A DNA stretch of 14,739 bases from Pseudomonadales bacterium (GTDB taxonomy: Bacteria; Pseudomonadota; Gammaproteobacteria; Pseudomonadales; Azotimanducaceae), in the NCBI GenBank assembly GCA_028822125.1, contig JAPKEK010000008.1, forward strand, positions 1-14,739, in the 5' to 3' direction. The position numbers and the translations under genes were made by a program. Each line of letters opens with the position of its first letter. The stretch's first letter is position 1. The notes beneath the pieces were generated by a model. The model saw only the letters and a list, made by a program, of their open reading frames with translations, was not told the DNA's origin and searched no databases. Of this stretch, positions 14,130-14,739 are shown piece by piece.

Positions 14130-14739
14130 CAGTTCTGTCCGTAATTGCTCGTCATCTTGCTTAGGTACAGTAATTCTTTTTCTGTGCTGACGCGACCCAG
14201 GATGGTATTTCTGTGGGGGAATCGACCAAATTCAGTAATGATGGCAGCGTGAGATTGCCAGCCAGGTAGAAATCCGTGCAGCGCCTGTTGCCAGGGCAGT
14301 GATGCGCTGCGCAACAGTTCTTTAAGAAGACTGATGGCCAAATGCTGCATAGACAGGTCTTCACTGTGATGCAGTGGATGCCATAAGAATAGCTGTTCTG
14401 AAGGTGTTAGTTGCTGCGGGTGAATTGAATTGACTACCGCTAATGCCAGGTTCTGTGCCTGGGTATCGTTTTGCCAGGCAGCAGGGCTGCCCCTGAAAAT
14501 GTGCCTGCTAAACTGATCAAGAACAATAACCTTGGCTGCGCAGACCTGAGGGAGATGAATGCCGGTAGATTTGTCTTGTGAAACTTGGCTCAGCAAGTCT
14601 GCAAACCGGTTTTTGATAGGGGTATCCAGGCGATGGCCATGCTTATACCATCGCTGTTTGGCGGTTTTTACGGCATCAGCCTGATACCGTGCTGAACCCA
14701 GCCAGTAATCGAGAACGGCATCTGAATCAATCTTCGTGG
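14129..14739 (-). CDS. DUF924 family protein, 5' end outside the window
   Basis: A conserved cytosolic helical (TPR-like) protein of unknown function. The frame runs from the window edge (first whole codon at 14737) to TGA at 14129-14131. The start of the domain is visible at the edge (DAVLDYWLGSA, then RWYKHGHRLD), followed by family hallmarks: VIVLDQFSRHIFRGSPAAW, SEQLFLWHPLHHSEDLSMQ and ITEFGRFPHRNTILGRVSTEKEL. About 200 residues are present and little should be missing at the N-terminus. A TTG inside the frame at 14596 is not the start, since domain sequence continues upstream of it. It is the first visible gene of the DUF924-TPR-crotonase operon. Confidence 0.88.
   Translation of the reverse strand, partial: TKIDSDAVLDYWLGSARYQADAVKTAKQRWYKHGHRLDTPIKNRFADLLSQVSQDKSTGIHLPQVCAAKVIVLDQFSRHIFRGSPAAWQNDTQAQNLALAVVNSIHPQQLTPSEQLFLWHPLHHSEDLSMQHLAISLLKELLRSASLPWQQALHGFLPGWQSHAAIITEFGRFPHRNTILGRVSTEKELLYLSKMTSNYGQN

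Overview
The window looks like the chromosome of a marine, oil- or lipid-degrading gammaproteobacterium, possibly Cellvibrionales-like. This is inferred from the moderate base composition, a gammaproteobacterial-type tRNA-Arg, an E. coli-type LexA box, a CYP153 alkane-hydroxylase P450 and many acyl-CoA and xenobiotic enzymes. No species can be named from the sequence alone. No intact phage, IS element, CRISPR array or defence system is visible.

Layout. (1) 1-1290: the 3' part of a phytanoyl-CoA-dioxygenase-like gene, then a convergent small unknown gene whose start codon lies inside a near-consensus LexA box. (2) 1289-2083: tRNA-Arg(UCG), two tandem GTATAC-centred palindromes, a TATAAT box and a 59-codon ORF that may be an integrase remnant, then an EthD-family gene preceded by a tandem 63-bp copy of its own 5' end. 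(3) 2300-4838: two minus-strand genes, an N-acyl-D-amino-acid-deacylase-like amidohydrolase and a DsbA-like 2-hydroxychromene-2-carboxylate isomerase. (4) 5264-7722: a plus-strand crotonase, a decayed limonene-epoxide-hydrolase-like pseudogene and a minus-strand PaaG-like crotonase. (5) 7939-10523: a two-gene P450 operon, CYP153 followed by a second, unrelated P450. (6) 10520-11952: a small YvlD/holin-4-like membrane protein (minus strand) and a YfcG/YghU-type glutathione S-transferase. (7) 12057-14739: a tightly packed minus-strand operon, DUF924 (cut by the window edge), a TTC38-like TPR protein and a third crotonase.

How the genes may work together (inference). The P450s would hydroxylate an aliphatic or terpenoid substrate. 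Crotonase-fold enzymes would rearrange CoA-activated intermediates. Fe(II)/2-oxoglutarate dioxygenase, GST, isomerase, amidohydrolase and EthD proteins fit accessory degradation or detoxification. The ferredoxin and reductase that class I P450s need are absent here. All three crotonases carry an acidic residue at the isomerase position and lack the two hydratase glutamates, so a plain enoyl-CoA hydratase label is doubtful for each. No clear new system is present. The best leads are the LexA-box gene with a possible leaderless start, the tRNA-adjacent remnant, the ethD tandem duplication, the epoxide-hydrolase pseudogene and the paired P450s.
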